Below the pieces are notes generated by a model. It ran no database searches and was not told where the DNA came from. It was given only the letters and a program-made list of their open reading frames with translations. Shown here piece by piece: positions 10,548 through 20,591 of a DNA stretch of 64,000 nucleotides (its first letter is position 1; each line of letters begins with the position of its first letter). The DNA comes from Rhizobium aethiopicum (lineage in GTDB: Bacteria; Pseudomonadota; Alphaproteobacteria; Rhizobiales; Rhizobiaceae), in the NCBI RefSeq assembly GCF_014197535.1, contig NZ_JACIFV010000007.1, forward strand, positions 184,049-248,048, in the 5' to 3' direction. Both the position numbers and the translations under genes were made by a program.

Positions 10548-11741
10548 ATGCAGCCGAGTCTTGCTCTTCAAGACGATCAAGAGCACCTTCCGTCGCTTCT
10601 GGCAACGGATGCGAAGGAGTTATCCTATCAACTTCAGCAGCATCAGGCCAAAATCTTTCCCCCGCTGTCGCAAAAGACGATCAGGACATTTTCGCCGGCG
10701 GAGGCTGCGGCCTTCATCGGCATCGGCGAAGGTTATCTCCGGCAGGTGGCAGCCGACGGCCATGGCCCGGATCCGCTGGCAAACGGACGCCGGCTTTATA
10801 GTGCAACCGACATGGACCGGATCCGGCGCGTCCTCGACGAACGGAACGGCACGCCGAAATATGTGCCCGCTCGCAGGCCGGGCGAAAAGCTCCAGATCGT
10901 CTCGGTGATGAATTTCAAGGGCGGCTCCGGCAAGACCACGACCGCGGCCCACTTCGCGCAATTCATGGCGCTCCGGGGCTATCGCGTACTCGCTGTCGAC
11001 CTTGACCCGCAGGCCTCCCTGTCTGCCCTGTTCGGTCATCAGCCGGAATTCGACGTCGGGGAGGGCGAAACGATCTACGGCGCGATCCGCTATGACGATC
11101 CGCGCCCGATCGCCGACATCGTGCGCGCCACCTATACGCCGAACCTGCATCTCATTCCCGGCAATCTCGAACTGATGGAATTCGAGCACGAGACGCCGAA
11201 GGCCATGGCATCGGGTACGGCGGAGACGATGTTCTTCGCCCGTATCGGCGAGGTGCTGACCGACATCGAAAGCCTTTACGACATCGTCGTCGTCGACTGC
11301 CCGCCGCAGCTTGGCTTCCTGACGATGTCGGCGCTCTGCGCCGCGACCTCGGTCCTGATCACGGTTCACCCGCAGATGCTCGACGTCATGTCGATGTCGC
11401 AGTTCCTGACGATGACCAGCGAGTTGATGTCTGTCGTCGAGAAGGCCGGCGGGCGCACCAGCTATGACTGGATGCGCTACCTCGTGACGCGGTTCGAACC
11501 GAATGACGGACCGCAAAGCCAGATGACCGGCTTCATGCGGGCGATCTTCGGCAATCGCATGCTCCACAACGCGATGGTGAAGTCGACGGCCGTTTCCGAT
11601 GCCGGCGTCACCAAGCAGACACTCTACGAAGTCGAGCGGTCGCAGTTCACACGCGGAACCTATGATCGGGCGCTGGAGTCGCTGAACCTCGTGAATGGTG
11701 AGATCGAAGCGCATATTCGCTCCACCTGGGGAAGGAGATAG
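10548..11741 (+). CDS. repA: RepA, ParA-type partition ATPase and operon repressor
   Basis: A 397-residue protein combining an N-terminal helix-turn-helix region (about residues 47-100, AEAAAFIGIGEGYLRQ) with a ParA/MinD ATPase. The deviant Walker A is KGGSGKTTT (about 124-132), followed by AVDLDPQASLS and the Walker B-like VVVDCPPQLG. RepA moves plasmid copies through RepB and represses repABC. The start is ATG 10548, 14 codons inside a longer open frame, and it gives the usual family length of about 400. The stop at 11741 is one base before repB's ATG. This gene is the main evidence that the window is from a low-copy repABC replicon. Confidence 0.97.
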   Translation: MQPSLALQDDQEHLPSLLATDAKELSYQLQQHQAKIFPPLSQKTIRTFSPAEAAAFIGIGEGYLRQVAADGHGPDPLANGRRLYSATDMDRIRRVLDERNGTPKYVPARRPGEKLQIVSVMNFKGGSGKTTTAAHFAQFMALRGYRVLAVDLDPQASLSALFGHQPEFDVGEGETIYGAIRYDDPRPIADIVRATYTPNLHLIPGNLELMEFEHETPKAMASGTAETMFFARIGEVLTDIESLYDIVVVDCPPQLGFLTMSALCAATSVLITVHPQMLDVMSMSQFLTMTSELMSVVEKAGGRTSYDWMRYLVTRFEPNDGPQSQMTGFMRAIFGNRMLHNAMVKSTAVSDAGVTKQTLYEVERSQFTRGTYDRALESLNLVNGEIEAHIRSTWGRR

Positions 11742-11742
11742 G

Positions 11743-12744
11743 ATGGCGCGCAAGAACCTCATCGAATTTTCCGCACCGAGCCCGGCAAGGGCGGAAGCGG
11801 TCGCGCCGCGCGATAATCGTCCGATAGCCGGTTTCGTGCCGCAGGAGCGCAGTGGCGGGCCAGTCGGCGGTATCACCAAGACGCTCGGCAACATCACCGA
11901 AAAGATGGAACGCGCCAGCGAACTGGAACGGCAGCTTGCCGCCGGCCAGATGATCGTCGAGCTTGATCCCGGGCTGATCGACGGATCTTTCGTCAGCGAC
12001 CGTCTGGCGATCGACGCGGCTGAACTCGCCGAGCTGGTCGAGCAGATCCGCGAGCATGGGCAGCAGGTCCCAATCCTCGTGCGTCCGCATCCGGAAACCA
12101 AAGGCCGCTATCAGGTCGCCTATGGCCATCGCCGCCTGGCGGCCACGAGAGAGATCGGCATCAGGGTCCGCGCTGTCGTCCGCGATCTGACCGACGGCCA
12201 GCTGGTCGTTAGCCAGGGACAGGAAAACAGCGCTCGCACCAATCTCTCCTATATCGAGCGCGCGCTCTTCGCGTCGCGGCTGGAAGAACGCGGTTTTGGC
12301 CGTGACGTCATCATGGCGGCGCTGAGCGTCGACAAGGCGGCGCTGTCGAGAATGCTGATCGTGATACGGCAGGTGCCCCTTGATCTCATCAACGCCATCG
12401 GGGCAGCGCCTGACATCGGCCGGCGGCGATGGCTGGAACTGGGCGAACGGCTGGAAAGCGCCGACGTCGACAGGATCATCGCGGAGTTGTCCGCGGACGA
12501 CGCACGCAAGATGCCGAGTGACGAGCGGTTTCACCGGGCATTCGTTCTGGCAACGAAGAAGGTCGCGGCACCAAAGCCGGCGGTCGTCAAATCCGAGGTC
12601 AGCGGCGTGCCGGTGACCGTCAAGAAAACAGCGTCCGGCGCCACCTTTGTCTTCGACGGCAAGAGCGCCCCCGGTTTCGATCAATTCGTCCAGGAACGGC
12701 TGCAGGGCCTGTTCCAGGAGTTCAACAAGTACAGAGGAGCGTAG
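11743..12744 (+). CDS. repB: RepB, ParB-type centromere-binding protein
   Basis: A 333-residue ParB-family protein. Residues about 60-160 form the ParB N-terminal domain (QVPILVRPHP, then YGHRRLAATRE), and about 165-210 a helix-turn-helix (RDVIMAALSVDKAALSRML). It binds parS centromere sites and works with RepA in segregation. It starts one base after the repA stop with GGAGATAGG as ribosome-binding site, so repA and repB are co-translated. No clear parS site of the GTTNNNNGCNNNNAAC type was found in the non-coding DNA around the operon. Confidence 0.96.
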   Translation: MARKNLIEFSAPSPARAEAVAPRDNRPIAGFVPQERSGGPVGGITKTLGNITEKMERASELERQLAAGQMIVELDPGLIDGSFVSDRLAIDAAELAELVEQIREHGQQVPILVRPHPETKGRYQVAYGHRRLAATREIGIRVRAVVRDLTDGQLVVSQGQENSARTNLSYIERALFASRLEERGFGRDVIMAALSVDKAALSRMLIVIRQVPLDLINAIGAAPDIGRRRWLELGERLESADVDRIIAELSADDARKMPSDERFHRAFVLATKKVAAPKPAVVKSEVSGVPVTVKKTASGATFVFDGKSAPGFDQFVQERLQGLFQEFNKYRGA

Positions 12745-12753
12745 CGCGCAAAA

Positions 12754-12804
12754 GAAAAAGGCCCCCAACGACGCCGTCGTGGAAGCCCTTCTCAGATCTT
12801 AAGC
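12754..12804 (-). ncRNA. ctRNA, small antisense RNA in the repB-repC gap
   Basis: On the minus strand a -35 box TTGACT (12834-12839) and a -10 box GATTCT (12811-12816) with 17-base spacing predict a start near 12804. About 50 bases later, a G+C-rich stem (12760-12788, GGCTTCC paired with GGGGGCC plus an inner ACGAC/GTCGT part) is followed by five T at 12755-12759, a Rho-independent terminator. In repABC plasmids a ctRNA of this size and place represses repC and sets copy number and incompatibility. Position, promoter and terminator all fit. Confidence 0.8.
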
Positions 12805-12810
12805 ACATCG

Positions 12811-12839
12811 AGAATCGCATTTCCACGAATCACAGTCAA
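12811..12839 (-). promoter_or_regulatory. ctRNA promoter
   Basis: TTGACT matches the sigma-70 consensus at five of six bases and GATTCT is an acceptable -10, spaced by 17 bases, reading leftward into the antisense RNA. It is the strongest promoter-like sequence in the replication region, as expected for a constitutive copy-number RNA. Confidence 0.7.
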
Positions 12840-12898
12840 GCGTCTTAGGCACCAAAGTGGTGGACTGTTTTCTTTTGCCTGAACGAAGGTGAAGGCAA

Positions 12899-14203
12899 AT
12901 GGAGAGTGGATATGTGACGACGCCCTTTGGGCGGCGGCCGATGTCGCTCGGCATGCTGGCAAGCCAGCAACTGGCCGAGAGCATCGAGCCTGGGATAAGA
13001 CGCAGCAAGTGGAAATTGTTCAGGGCGATCTGCGAAGCGCGGCCGGCACTCGGCGTGACCGATCGGGCGCTGACGGTGCTCGATGCGCTTCTGACCTTCT
13101 ACCCCAATGACGAAATTTCCGAGGAAAACGGCCTGATCGTCTTTCCCTCGAACGCGCAGCTTTCGCTTCGCGCTCGCGGAATGACGCCGGCAACGCTGAG
13201 GCGCCATCTTGCCGTGCTGGTTGAGGCCGGCCTGATCCTGCGCAAAGACAGCCCGAACGGAAAGCGTTATGCGCGCCGCGACCGGGAAGGGGAGATCGGC
13301 GAGGCTTTCGGCTTCAGCGTCGCTCCGCTTCTGGCGCGCGCGGTCGAAATCGAAAACCTGGCCGCCGAGGTGGTTGCCGACCGAGAACTCATCCGGGCGA
13401 CCAGGGAGCGCCTCACCGTGTGCCGGCGGGATATCTCGAAGCTGATCGCAGCAGCGATCGAGGAAGCTGTGCCTGGCGACTGGGAGCAGATGTCGCTGAT
13501 GTTTCGCGATCTTATTCGCAGGATTCCGCGCGTCGCAGGGGCCGAGGAACTGGCTTTACTGCTCGACGAGATGGGGCTGCTGCGCGATGAAGCCGTCAAC
13601 CTGCTGGAAAGACATATAAAATTAAAAAAACTAGACGCCAATGAGTCTCAAACTGAGCGCCACAAACAGAATTCAAACCCCAACTCCACATCTGAATTTG
13701 AACCAGGCTTCGAAACGAAGCAGGGCGCGAAGCCGGCGACCGATAACGACCCGCTCGCCGGACCGCAGGACGAGCAAAGATTGAAACATCCGGCATCGGC
13801 CGGCGCAATGAGCGGCAGGAAATCCGGCGCGCCTGAACCGGCGGCGGGACATACGCTGAAATCCTTCCCGCTTGGTTTGGTTCTTCATGCCTGCCCGCAA
13901 ATCCTCGATTATGGGCCGGGTGGAACGATCGGCAATTGGCGCGACCTGATGTCGGCTGCCGTCGTCGTCCGCTCGATGCTCGGCGTCAGCCCCTCGGCCT
14001 ATGAGGAAGCCTGCGCCGGCATGGGGCCGGAAAACGCCGCGACGGTGATCGCCTGCATTCTGGAAAGGGGCGGGCATATCAATTCGCCCGGCGGTTATCT
14101 CCGCGATCTCACCCGAAGGACCGAGAGAGGCGAATTTGCGATCGGCCCGATGCTGATGGCCCTGGTGCGGGCGAATGGTGGAGTGCGGCGCGATGTCGGC
14201 TGA
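12899..14203 (+). CDS. repC: RepC, replication initiator
   Basis: A 434-residue initiator of the alphaproteobacterial RepC family. The N-terminal half is the DNA-binding winged-helix part (TPFGRRPMSLGMLA at the start, then LSLRARGMTPATLRRHLAVLVEAG). A low-complexity polar linker covers about residues 240-310, and the C-terminal domain has GPGGTIGNWRDLMSAA. ATG 12899 follows GAAGGTGAAGG. It is limiting for replication and is controlled by the ctRNA transcribed against its leader. The linker coincides with the A+T-rich DNA at 13610-13702, where the origin should lie. Confidence 0.96.
   Translation: MESGYVTTPFGRRPMSLGMLASQQLAESIEPGIRRSKWKLFRAICEARPALGVTDRALTVLDALLTFYPNDEISEENGLIVFPSNAQLSLRARGMTPATLRRHLAVLVEAGLILRKDSPNGKRYARRDREGEIGEAFGFSVAPLLARAVEIENLAAEVVADRELIRATRERLTVCRRDISKLIAAAIEEAVPGDWEQMSLMFRDLIRRIPRVAGAEELALLLDEMGLLRDEAVNLLERHIKLKKLDANESQTERHKQNSNPNSTSEFEPGFETKQGAKPATDNDPLAGPQDEQRLKHPASAGAMSGRKSGAPEPAAGHTLKSFPLGLVLHACPQILDYGPGGTIGNWRDLMSAAVVVRSMLGVSPSAYEEACAGMGPENAATVIACILERGGHINSPGGYLRDLTRRTERGEFAIGPMLMALVRANGGVRRDVG
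13610..13702. other. A+T-rich segment inside repC, probable oriV
   Basis: About 90 bases with runs such as ATATAAAATTAAAAAAAC contrast sharply with the GC-rich flanks. In other repABC plasmids the origin is an A+T-rich stretch in the middle of repC. The assignment rests on base composition and this family knowledge; no iterons were identified. Confidence 0.6.
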
Positions 14204-14248
14204 TGAACTTCAGTTGCTACACACTCGGCCATCGAGCGGTTGCTCTCA

Positions 14249-15262
14249 TCAGCGCGGCGGCGCGGTACTCTCCCGCAGGATCAGCTCGACTGGCCACAAT
14301 TCGTGGATCTCGTCTGCGGGGCGGCCAGCGATAAGCTGTAGTGTCAGCTCGGCGCAGCGTGTGCCGGCGGCACGCATGGAGGACCGCGTGGTCGACAGCG
14401 ATGGGACCATGTTCTCGGCCGTCAGATAGGGGAAGACGTCGTCATGGGCGATGACGGAAACATCCTGTCCGACCGTCATCCCAAGCGAACGGACGGCACG
14501 GTAGACACCAAGCGCTGTCATGGTGGAACCGGCAACGATGGCGGTCGGGGCATTGGCGCTCTCCAGAAAAGAGCGGGCGTGGCGAAAGCCGCTCTCGTCG
14601 GAGAATTTATCGCAAACCATCAGGCTGGGATCCGCGGTGAGCCCACGCTCCTGATGGGCGATCCGAAAACCCTGTTCGCGATGGATCGAATAGGTCTTGC
14701 CCCGCAGGCCATTGATCATCGCAATGCGCCGGTGCCCGAGATCGAGCAGGTGTTCGGTCACTCTGCGCACGGCATTTTCATTGTCGATATCGAGCCAGGC
14801 ATGAACGTGCTCGGTCTCCGAGCGGCCGTGGACCAAAAAAGGCACGCCGAGGCTGTTCAGCATTTCGATCCGCGGGTCTCTGGGGCGTGGCGAATGAATG
14901 ATCACGGCGTCTACCCGGCGGCTTTCGACCAGGCGCCGGTACGCCTGGATCTCGTCGTCGTCATTATGCGCGGTAATAGGTGTGATGAGAATATCCGTAT
15001 CGGTCGTTTCCAGGCGCTGCGCCATCCCCGACACGAATTCGGCAAAATGAATTTCTCCTGAACGCCCCATCATGACGCCGATCGCTCCGGCTCTTCCGGT
15101 CTTCAGGCGCACGGCATTGATATCGGGGCGATAGCCAAGCCGCATTGCTTCGCTGGCAACCCGGGCGCGCGTGGCTTCGCTCACCTCCGGATAGCCGCTA
15201 AGTGCGCGGCTGACCGTTGTCGGAGAAAGCCCAAGCTGCTTTGCAAATTCACGAAGTTTCAT
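14249..15262 (-). CDS. thuR: LacI-family regulator of the trehalose operon
   Basis: A 337-residue repressor with an N-terminal LacI helix-turn-helix (MKLREFAKQLGLSPTTVSRAL, residues 1-21; EATRARVASEAMRLGYRPD after it) and a periplasmic-fold effector domain (GAIGVMMGRSGEIHFAEFV and onwards). ATG 15262 places the helix-turn-helix at the very N-terminus; the nine-codon upstream extension is less likely. It diverges from thuE, with LacI-type palindromes in between. By position it should repress thuEFGKAB and release it on binding a disaccharide. It is convergent with repC. Confidence 0.85.
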   Translation of the reverse strand: MKLREFAKQLGLSPTTVSRALSGYPEVSEATRARVASEAMRLGYRPDINAVRLKTGRAGAIGVMMGRSGEIHFAEFVSGMAQRLETTDTDILITPITAHNDDDEIQAYRRLVESRRVDAVIIHSPRPRDPRIEMLNSLGVPFLVHGRSETEHVHAWLDIDNENAVRRVTEHLLDLGHRRIAMINGLRGKTYSIHREQGFRIAHQERGLTADPSLMVCDKFSDESGFRHARSFLESANAPTAIVAGSTMTALGVYRAVRSLGMTVGQDVSVIAHDDVFPYLTAENMVPSLSTTRSSMRAAGTRCAELTLQLIAGRPADEIHELWPVELILRESTAPPR

Positions 15263-15338
15263 CGATGTCTTCTTTGTCCGGGAAATCAATGGACGATGCG
15301 TTGATGATGCGCAACGGGCAAGTGCCGATTCAGTTCAA

Positions 15339-15356
15339 ATTGAAAACGATTTCAAT
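15339..15356. promoter_or_regulatory. LacI-type operator in the thuR-thuE gap
   Basis: An 18-base near-perfect palindrome, ATTGAAAACGATTTCAAT, matches 7 of 8 base pairs between half-sites and has the central CG typical of LacI/GalR operators. It lies between thuR and thuE, so it can serve both promoters. Confidence 0.65.
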
Positions 15357-15499
15357 TATGTCGCGTTGAAATGCCGGCTACGGATGCCGAATATACGCTC
15401 CTATCCGCGCAGCATGGCTATTATTATCATACAAATGCAACCACCAGAAGCTAGTTTTGGTGTCTTGACGTAATCAAAGCCTTCTGCAATGTTCCGTTT

Positions 15500-15517
15500 G
15501 CCAAATCGATTTCAATT
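15500..15517. promoter_or_regulatory. Second ThuR-like half-operator next to thuE start
   Basis: CGATTTCAATT (15507-15517) repeats exactly the right half of the operator at 15339-15356. The left half, GCCAAAT, is degenerate, though AAATCGATTT is itself symmetric. It lies 15 bases before the thuE start. Two sites 160 bases apart would allow looping by a LacI-family tetramer or simple double occupancy. Confidence 0.5.
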
Positions 15518-15531
15518 TCTGGGAGGAGATT

Positions 15532-16794
15532 ATGAAAAAGTTTGCTCTGGCCTTGTCCGCGCTTGGACTTGCTCTCGCGGCTGACCCCATCCACGCCGCA
15601 GAAATTTCGTTTGCCGCGAACACCACCGGGAAAAACGTCGAATTCCTGAACAAGCAGCTCGCGATTTTCGAGAAGGCGACCGGCAATCAGGTGAAGCTCG
15701 TCACCATGCCATCGTCGAGCAGCGAACAGTTCTCGCAATATCGCTTGTGGCTTGCTGCGGGAAACAAGGACATCGACGTCTATCAGACCGATGTCATCTG
15801 GGCACCGCAGCTCGCCGATCAGTTCATCGATCTCAAGGAGGCCACCAAGGACGTGGCCGGCCAGTTCTTCCCGTCGATCATCGCCTCGCAGACTGTTAAC
15901 GGCCGGCTCGTGGCGCTGCCGTTGTTTACCGATGCTCCGGCGCTGTTTTATCGGAAGGACCTGCTCGAGAAATATGGCAAGCAGCCGCCGAAGACCTGGG
16001 ACGAGATGGCCGCAACCGCCAAGGAGGTACAGGACAAGGAACGTCAGGCCGGCCAGAAGGATGTCTGGGGTTACGTCTTCCAGGGCAATTCCTATGAGGG
16101 GCTGACCTGCAACGCGCTCGAATGGGTGAAGTCGTCGGGCGGCGGCCAGATCGTCGAGCCGGACGGGACGATCTCGATCAACAATGAGAAGGCGGCAGCA
16201 GCGCTTGAACGCGCCAAGGGATGGATCGGTACGATTTCGCCGCCCGGCGTGCTCGCCTATCAGGAAGAAGAATCCCGCGGTGTCTGGCAGACCGGCAACG
16301 CTGTCTTCATGCGCAACTGGCCATATGCCTATTCCCTCGGCAACGGCGCCGACAGCGCCGTGAAGGGCAAGTTCGACGTGATGACGCTGCCGGTTGCGGC
16401 CGCCGGCGACAAGCCATCCTCGACACTCGGCGGCTGGAACCTGGCGGTGTCAAAATATTCGGGGAAGCAGGAGGCAGCCATCGCGCTCGTCAAATTCCTG
16501 GCGTCGGAGGACGTTCAGAAGGCTCGCGCCATCGAGCTCTCCAATCTGCCGACGCTGACCGACCTTTATGACGACAAGGATGTTGCCGCAGCACAGCCCT
16601 TCATGCCGAACTGGAAACCCATTTTCCAGGATGCGGTGCCGCGTCCTTCGGCGACAGCCAAGGTGAAGTACAACGAAGTGTCCTCGAAGTTCTGGACGGC
16701 AGTGCACAATACGCTGTCCGGCAGCGGCTCGGCCGCCGAGAATCTCGAGCTCCTCGAGGCCGAGCTGACGACCCTCAAGGGCGACGCCTGGTGA
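15532..16794 (+). CDS. thuE: Trehalose/maltose ABC transporter, periplasmic binding protein
   Basis: A 420-residue extracellular solute-binding protein of the maltose-binding (CUT1) type. The signal peptide is residues 1-23 (ending HAA-EIS). Features seen are AIFEKATGNQVKLV, DVYQTDVIWAPQLADQFIDL and the late GGWNLAVSKYSGKQEAA, all standard for CUT1 binding proteins. ATG 15532 is preceded by GGGAGGAG. The following genes (two permeases, MalK-like ATPase, ThuA, ThuB) match the gene order of the Sinorhizobium meliloti thu operon, which imports trehalose, maltose and sucrose; the name rests on that synteny. Confidence 0.9.
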   Translation: MKKFALALSALGLALAADPIHAAEISFAANTTGKNVEFLNKQLAIFEKATGNQVKLVTMPSSSSEQFSQYRLWLAAGNKDIDVYQTDVIWAPQLADQFIDLKEATKDVAGQFFPSIIASQTVNGRLVALPLFTDAPALFYRKDLLEKYGKQPPKTWDEMAATAKEVQDKERQAGQKDVWGYVFQGNSYEGLTCNALEWVKSSGGGQIVEPDGTISINNEKAAAALERAKGWIGTISPPGVLAYQEEESRGVWQTGNAVFMRNWPYAYSLGNGADSAVKGKFDVMTLPVAAAGDKPSSTLGGWNLAVSKYSGKQEAAIALVKFLASEDVQKARAIELSNLPTLTDLYDDKDVAAAQPFMPNWKPIFQDAVPRPSATAKVKYNEVSSKFWTAVHNTLSGSGSAAENLELLEAELTTLKGDAW

Positions 16795-16800
16795 GTATCG

Positions 16801-16828
16801 GGACCGGCGACTGAGAGGTCGTCGGTCC
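16801..16828 (+). terminator. Intercistronic hairpin after thuE
   Basis: GGACCGGCGAC and GTCGTCGGTCC form an 11-base stem with one mismatch and a 6-base loop, directly after the thuE stop. No T-run follows. It probably stabilises or partially attenuates the transcript between binding protein and permeases. Confidence 0.55.
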
Positions 16829-16863
16829 ATCCTCCGGATGGGCTTAACAGGGGATAGGCTTTC

Positions 16864-17849
16864 ATGACTGAAATCGTAGCTCCACAAGCAGTTGCACCAA
16901 GGGCGTCCCGTCTCAGCGCCTCTACGGAGCTGCGATCCGAGCGCGTTCGATCGGCCTGGATGTTTCTGGCGCCGACGCTGTTGATGCTGGCAATCGTCGC
17001 TGGCTGGCCGCTCTTCAGAACGATCTATTTTAGCTTTACGAATGCGTCACTCAACGATCTTGGCAATGCGCAATTCGTCGGCTTTGCCAATTATCTGTCG
17101 TGGGTGACGCTGAAGAGCGGAAAGACTGTCTATCGCGGGCTGCTTGCCGATCCGGTCTGGTGGAATGCCGTCTGGAACACGGCCAAATTCACTCTCCTTT
17201 CGGTGGCGATCGAGACTGTGCTCGGCTTGATCGTTGCGCTGGTGCTGAACGCGCAATTCGTCGGGCGAGGAATCGTTCGCGCCGCAATCCTCATCCCTTG
17301 GGCGATCCCGACCATCGTTTCGGCCAAGATGTGGGCCTGGATGCTCAACGACCAGTTCGGCATTCTCAATGATATCTTGCTCGGCTTCGGCCTGGTCAGC
17401 GAAAAGATTGCCTGGACCGCCAATCCCGAAACGGCGATGATCGCCGTGCTGATCGTCGACGTCTGGAAGACGACGCCCTTCATGGCGCTTCTGATCCTTG
17501 CCGGGCTGCAGATGGTGCCGGGGGATATCTATGAAGCGGCCAAGATCGACGGCGTCAACCCGATCAAGGTCTTCTGGCGTCTGACGCTGCCGCTGATCCG
17601 CCCTGCCATCATGGTTGCCGTGATCTTCCGGATGCTGGATGCGATGCGCATCTTCGATTTGATCTATGTTCTGACGCCCAACAATGCGCAGACGAAGACC
17701 ATGTCGGTCATGGCGCGTGAGAACCTGTTCGACTTCGATAAGTTCGCCTATGGCGCCACCGCCTCGACGGTGCTTTTCCTCATCATCGCCTCCGTCACCG
17801 TCTTCTATATCTGGCTCGGTCGCGTCAAGCTCGGCGGGGAGGAACGCTG

Positions 17850-17850
<1 letters not shown>
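16864..17850 (+). CDS. thuF: Trehalose/maltose ABC transporter, permease MalF type
   Basis: A 328-residue inner-membrane permease of the BPD_transp_1 family with six main membrane segments. The cytoplasmic EAA loop reads YEAAKIDGVNPIKVFWRLTLPLIRP at about residues 222-246. The first membrane segment follows a polar N-terminus of about 30 residues (AWMFLAPTLLMLAIVAGWPLF). The last base of the gene is also the first base of thuG, so the two permeases are tightly coupled. It pairs with ThuG as a heterodimer. Confidence 0.92.
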
Positions 17851-18680
<830 letters not shown>

Positions 18681-18691
18681 GGGAGTAGGAC

Positions 18692-19717
18692 ATGGCAGAG
18701 ATCCGACTGGAGGATATCCGCAAGAGCTTCGGCGCTTTCGAGGTGATCAAGGGCGTGACGATGGAGATCCGCAGGGGCGAGTTCATGGTGTTCGTCGGGC
18801 CGTCCGGATGCGGCAAGTCCACGCTGCTGCGGCTTATCTCCGGGCTCGAGGACATCACCTCGGGAACCCTCGCTTTCGACAATGAGACGGTAAACCGGCA
18901 CGCGCCGTCAAAGAGAGGGATCGCCATGGTCTTCCAGTCCTACGCGCTCTACCCGCATATGACGGTCTTCGACAACATGGCGTTCGGCATGAAGCTTTCC
19001 GGGAGCAGCAGAGACGAATGCCGCCAGCGCGTCGAACGGGCCGCCGGTATGCTGCAGCTTTCACCCTACCTGGACCGCTTGCCGCGACAGCTTTCCGGCG
19101 GACAGCGTCAGCGTGTCGCCATCGGCCGGGCGATCGTACGCGATCCCAAGGTCTTTCTCTTCGACGAGCCGCTGTCCAATCTCGATGCGGCGCTTCGAGT
19201 CGCGACAAGGCTTGAGATCGCCAAGCTTCATCGCAGCATGCACGGTACGACGATGATCTATGTGACGCATGATCAGGTCGAGGCCATGACGCTGGCCGAT
19301 CGGATCTGCGTGTTGAGAGACGGCGTCGTCGAGCAGATCGGCACGCCGCTGGAACTTTACGAAAGCCCGAACTCGGTCTTTGTCGCGGGCTTCATCGGTT
19401 CGCCGAAAATGAACTTCCTATCGGGCGGGCTGGCACAGGCCTATGACAGCCATACGATCGGTGTGCGCGCCGAGCATGTGCTCATCACGGCCGAGTCGCC
19501 GGTTTGGAGCGGCACGGTCATCCATTCCGAAATCCTCGGTTCCGATAGCTTCGTCTATCTGGACATCGGAGCGGATGAGCCGCTTGTCATGCGAGAGGCC
19601 GGCGTCTCTCGTCATGAGCCGGGCCAGACGCTTGGCCTCACGCCACTTGCCGGTCACATCCACCGTTTCGACCAGTCGGGCCGGGCGCTCGAACGTGAAT
19701 CCATGCGGGCTGCCTGA
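18692..19717 (+). CDS. thuK: Trehalose/maltose ABC transporter, ATPase MalK type
   Basis: A 341-residue single-domain ATPase with Walker [10 protein letters not shown] (residues about 36-44), signature LSGGQRQRV, Walker [13 protein letters not shown] and switch histidine [14 protein letters not shown]. It has the long C-terminal regulatory OB-like domain of MalK/UgpC proteins (from about residue 240). It starts 11 bases after thuG. The C-terminal domain is somewhat shorter than in E. coli MalK (371 residues). Confidence 0.92.
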   Translation: MAEIRLEDIRKSFGAFEVIKGVTMEIRRGEFMVFVGPSGCGKSTLLRLISGLEDITSGTLAFDNETVNRHAPSKRGIAMVFQSYALYPHMTVFDNMAFGMKLSGSSRDECRQRVERAAGMLQLSPYLDRLPRQLSGGQRQRVAIGRAIVRDPKVFLFDEPLSNLDAALRVATRLEIAKLHRSMHGTTMIYVTHDQVEAMTLADRICVLRDGVVEQIGTPLELYESPNSVFVAGFIGSPKMNFLSGGLAQAYDSHTIGVRAEHVLITAESPVWSGTVIHSEILGSDSFVYLDIGADEPLVMREAGVSRHEPGQTLGLTPLAGHIHRFDQSGRALERESMRAA

Positions 19718-19778
19718 TCTTTCAGGCATCAATGTCCTTCCCAGGCTCGATCCGCTTCAACTACAAGGAGAAAAAGAC

Positions 19779-20564
19779 GTGACCATACGTACCATTGTGT
19801 GGGGTGAAAATATCCACGAGAATACCAATTCGATCGTCCGGGGCATTTACCCCGAGGGCATGCACACGACGATCGCCAATGCGCTGAATAGCGATCCCGC
19901 CATATCCGCCACCACGGCGACGCTGCAGGACCCGGAGCACGGGCTGAGCGAAGTCCGGCTTGCCGAGACCGATGTCTTAACCTGGTGGGGCCACAAGGAT
20001 CACGGCGCGGTGTCAGACGTCGTCGTCGAGCGCGTCGCCAAGCGCGTCTGGGAAGGCATGGGCCTTCTCGTCTTACATTCCGGCCATTTCTCGAAGATCT
20101 TCAAGCGGCTGATGGGCACGCCCTGCGCGCTGAAATGGCGCGAGGCGGGCGAGCGCGAGCGGCTGTGGACGATCAACCCGCGCCATCCGATCGCCGCCGG
20201 CATCGGCGAGTACTTCGAGCTTGAGAACGAGGAAATGTATGGCGAGCAGTTCTCGGTGCCGGAGCCGCTCGAAACGGTATTCATCTCCTGGTTCCAGGGC
20301 GGGGAAGTGTTCCGCTCGGGCCTGACCTGGCGCCGCGGCGCCGGCAACATCTTCTATTTCCGCCCGGGCCATGAGACCTATCCGACCTATCACGACGCCA
20401 CCGTTCAGAAGGTGCTGATCAACGGCGTCAAGTGGGCCTACAACCCTGAAGGCGCGTTGACTGGCATTACCGACGCTCCAAATGTGCCGGTAGAGAAGGC
20501 ACCGGAGCCGATCGTCGAGCGCGGCCCGAAACTGCACCAGGCCGGCGAAGCCGGTTACCGCTGA
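19779..20564 (+). CDS. thuA: ThuA, trehalose utilisation protein
   Basis: A 261-residue cytoplasmic protein of the ThuA family (glutamine-amidotransferase-like fold). The sequence begins [19 protein letters not shown] and carries [31 protein letters not shown] and [15 protein letters not shown], rich in His and typical of ThuA. The chosen start is GTG 19779 with AAGGAG 8-13 bases upstream; it gives the same length as the S. meliloti protein. ThuA acts with ThuB in oxidising trehalose and related disaccharides to 3-keto derivatives; its exact chemistry is less certain than its genetic role. Confidence 0.92.
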   Translation: MTIRTIVWGENIHENTNSIVRGIYPEGMHTTIANALNSDPAISATTATLQDPEHGLSEVRLAETDVLTWWGHKDHGAVSDVVVERVAKRVWEGMGLLVLHSGHFSKIFKRLMGTPCALKWREAGERERLWTINPRHPIAAGIGEYFELENEEMYGEQFSVPEPLETVFISWFQGGEVFRSGLTWRRGAGNIFYFRPGHETYPTYHDATVQKVLINGVKWAYNPEGALTGITDAPNVPVEKAPEPIVERGPKLHQAGEAGYR

Positions 20565-20591
20565 ATTCGATAAACGACCATGAGGACAAAC

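Noticed and set aside
10620..12101. 493-codon minus-strand frame across repA and repB
   Set aside because: It runs opposite two well-defined partition genes and has shadow-like composition.
12711..12726. GTTCCAGGAGTTCAAC as a parS site
   Set aside because: It matches the outer GTT/AAC and the 16-base length, but the centre is GA rather than GC, the inner bases are not palindromic, and it lies within repB coding sequence.
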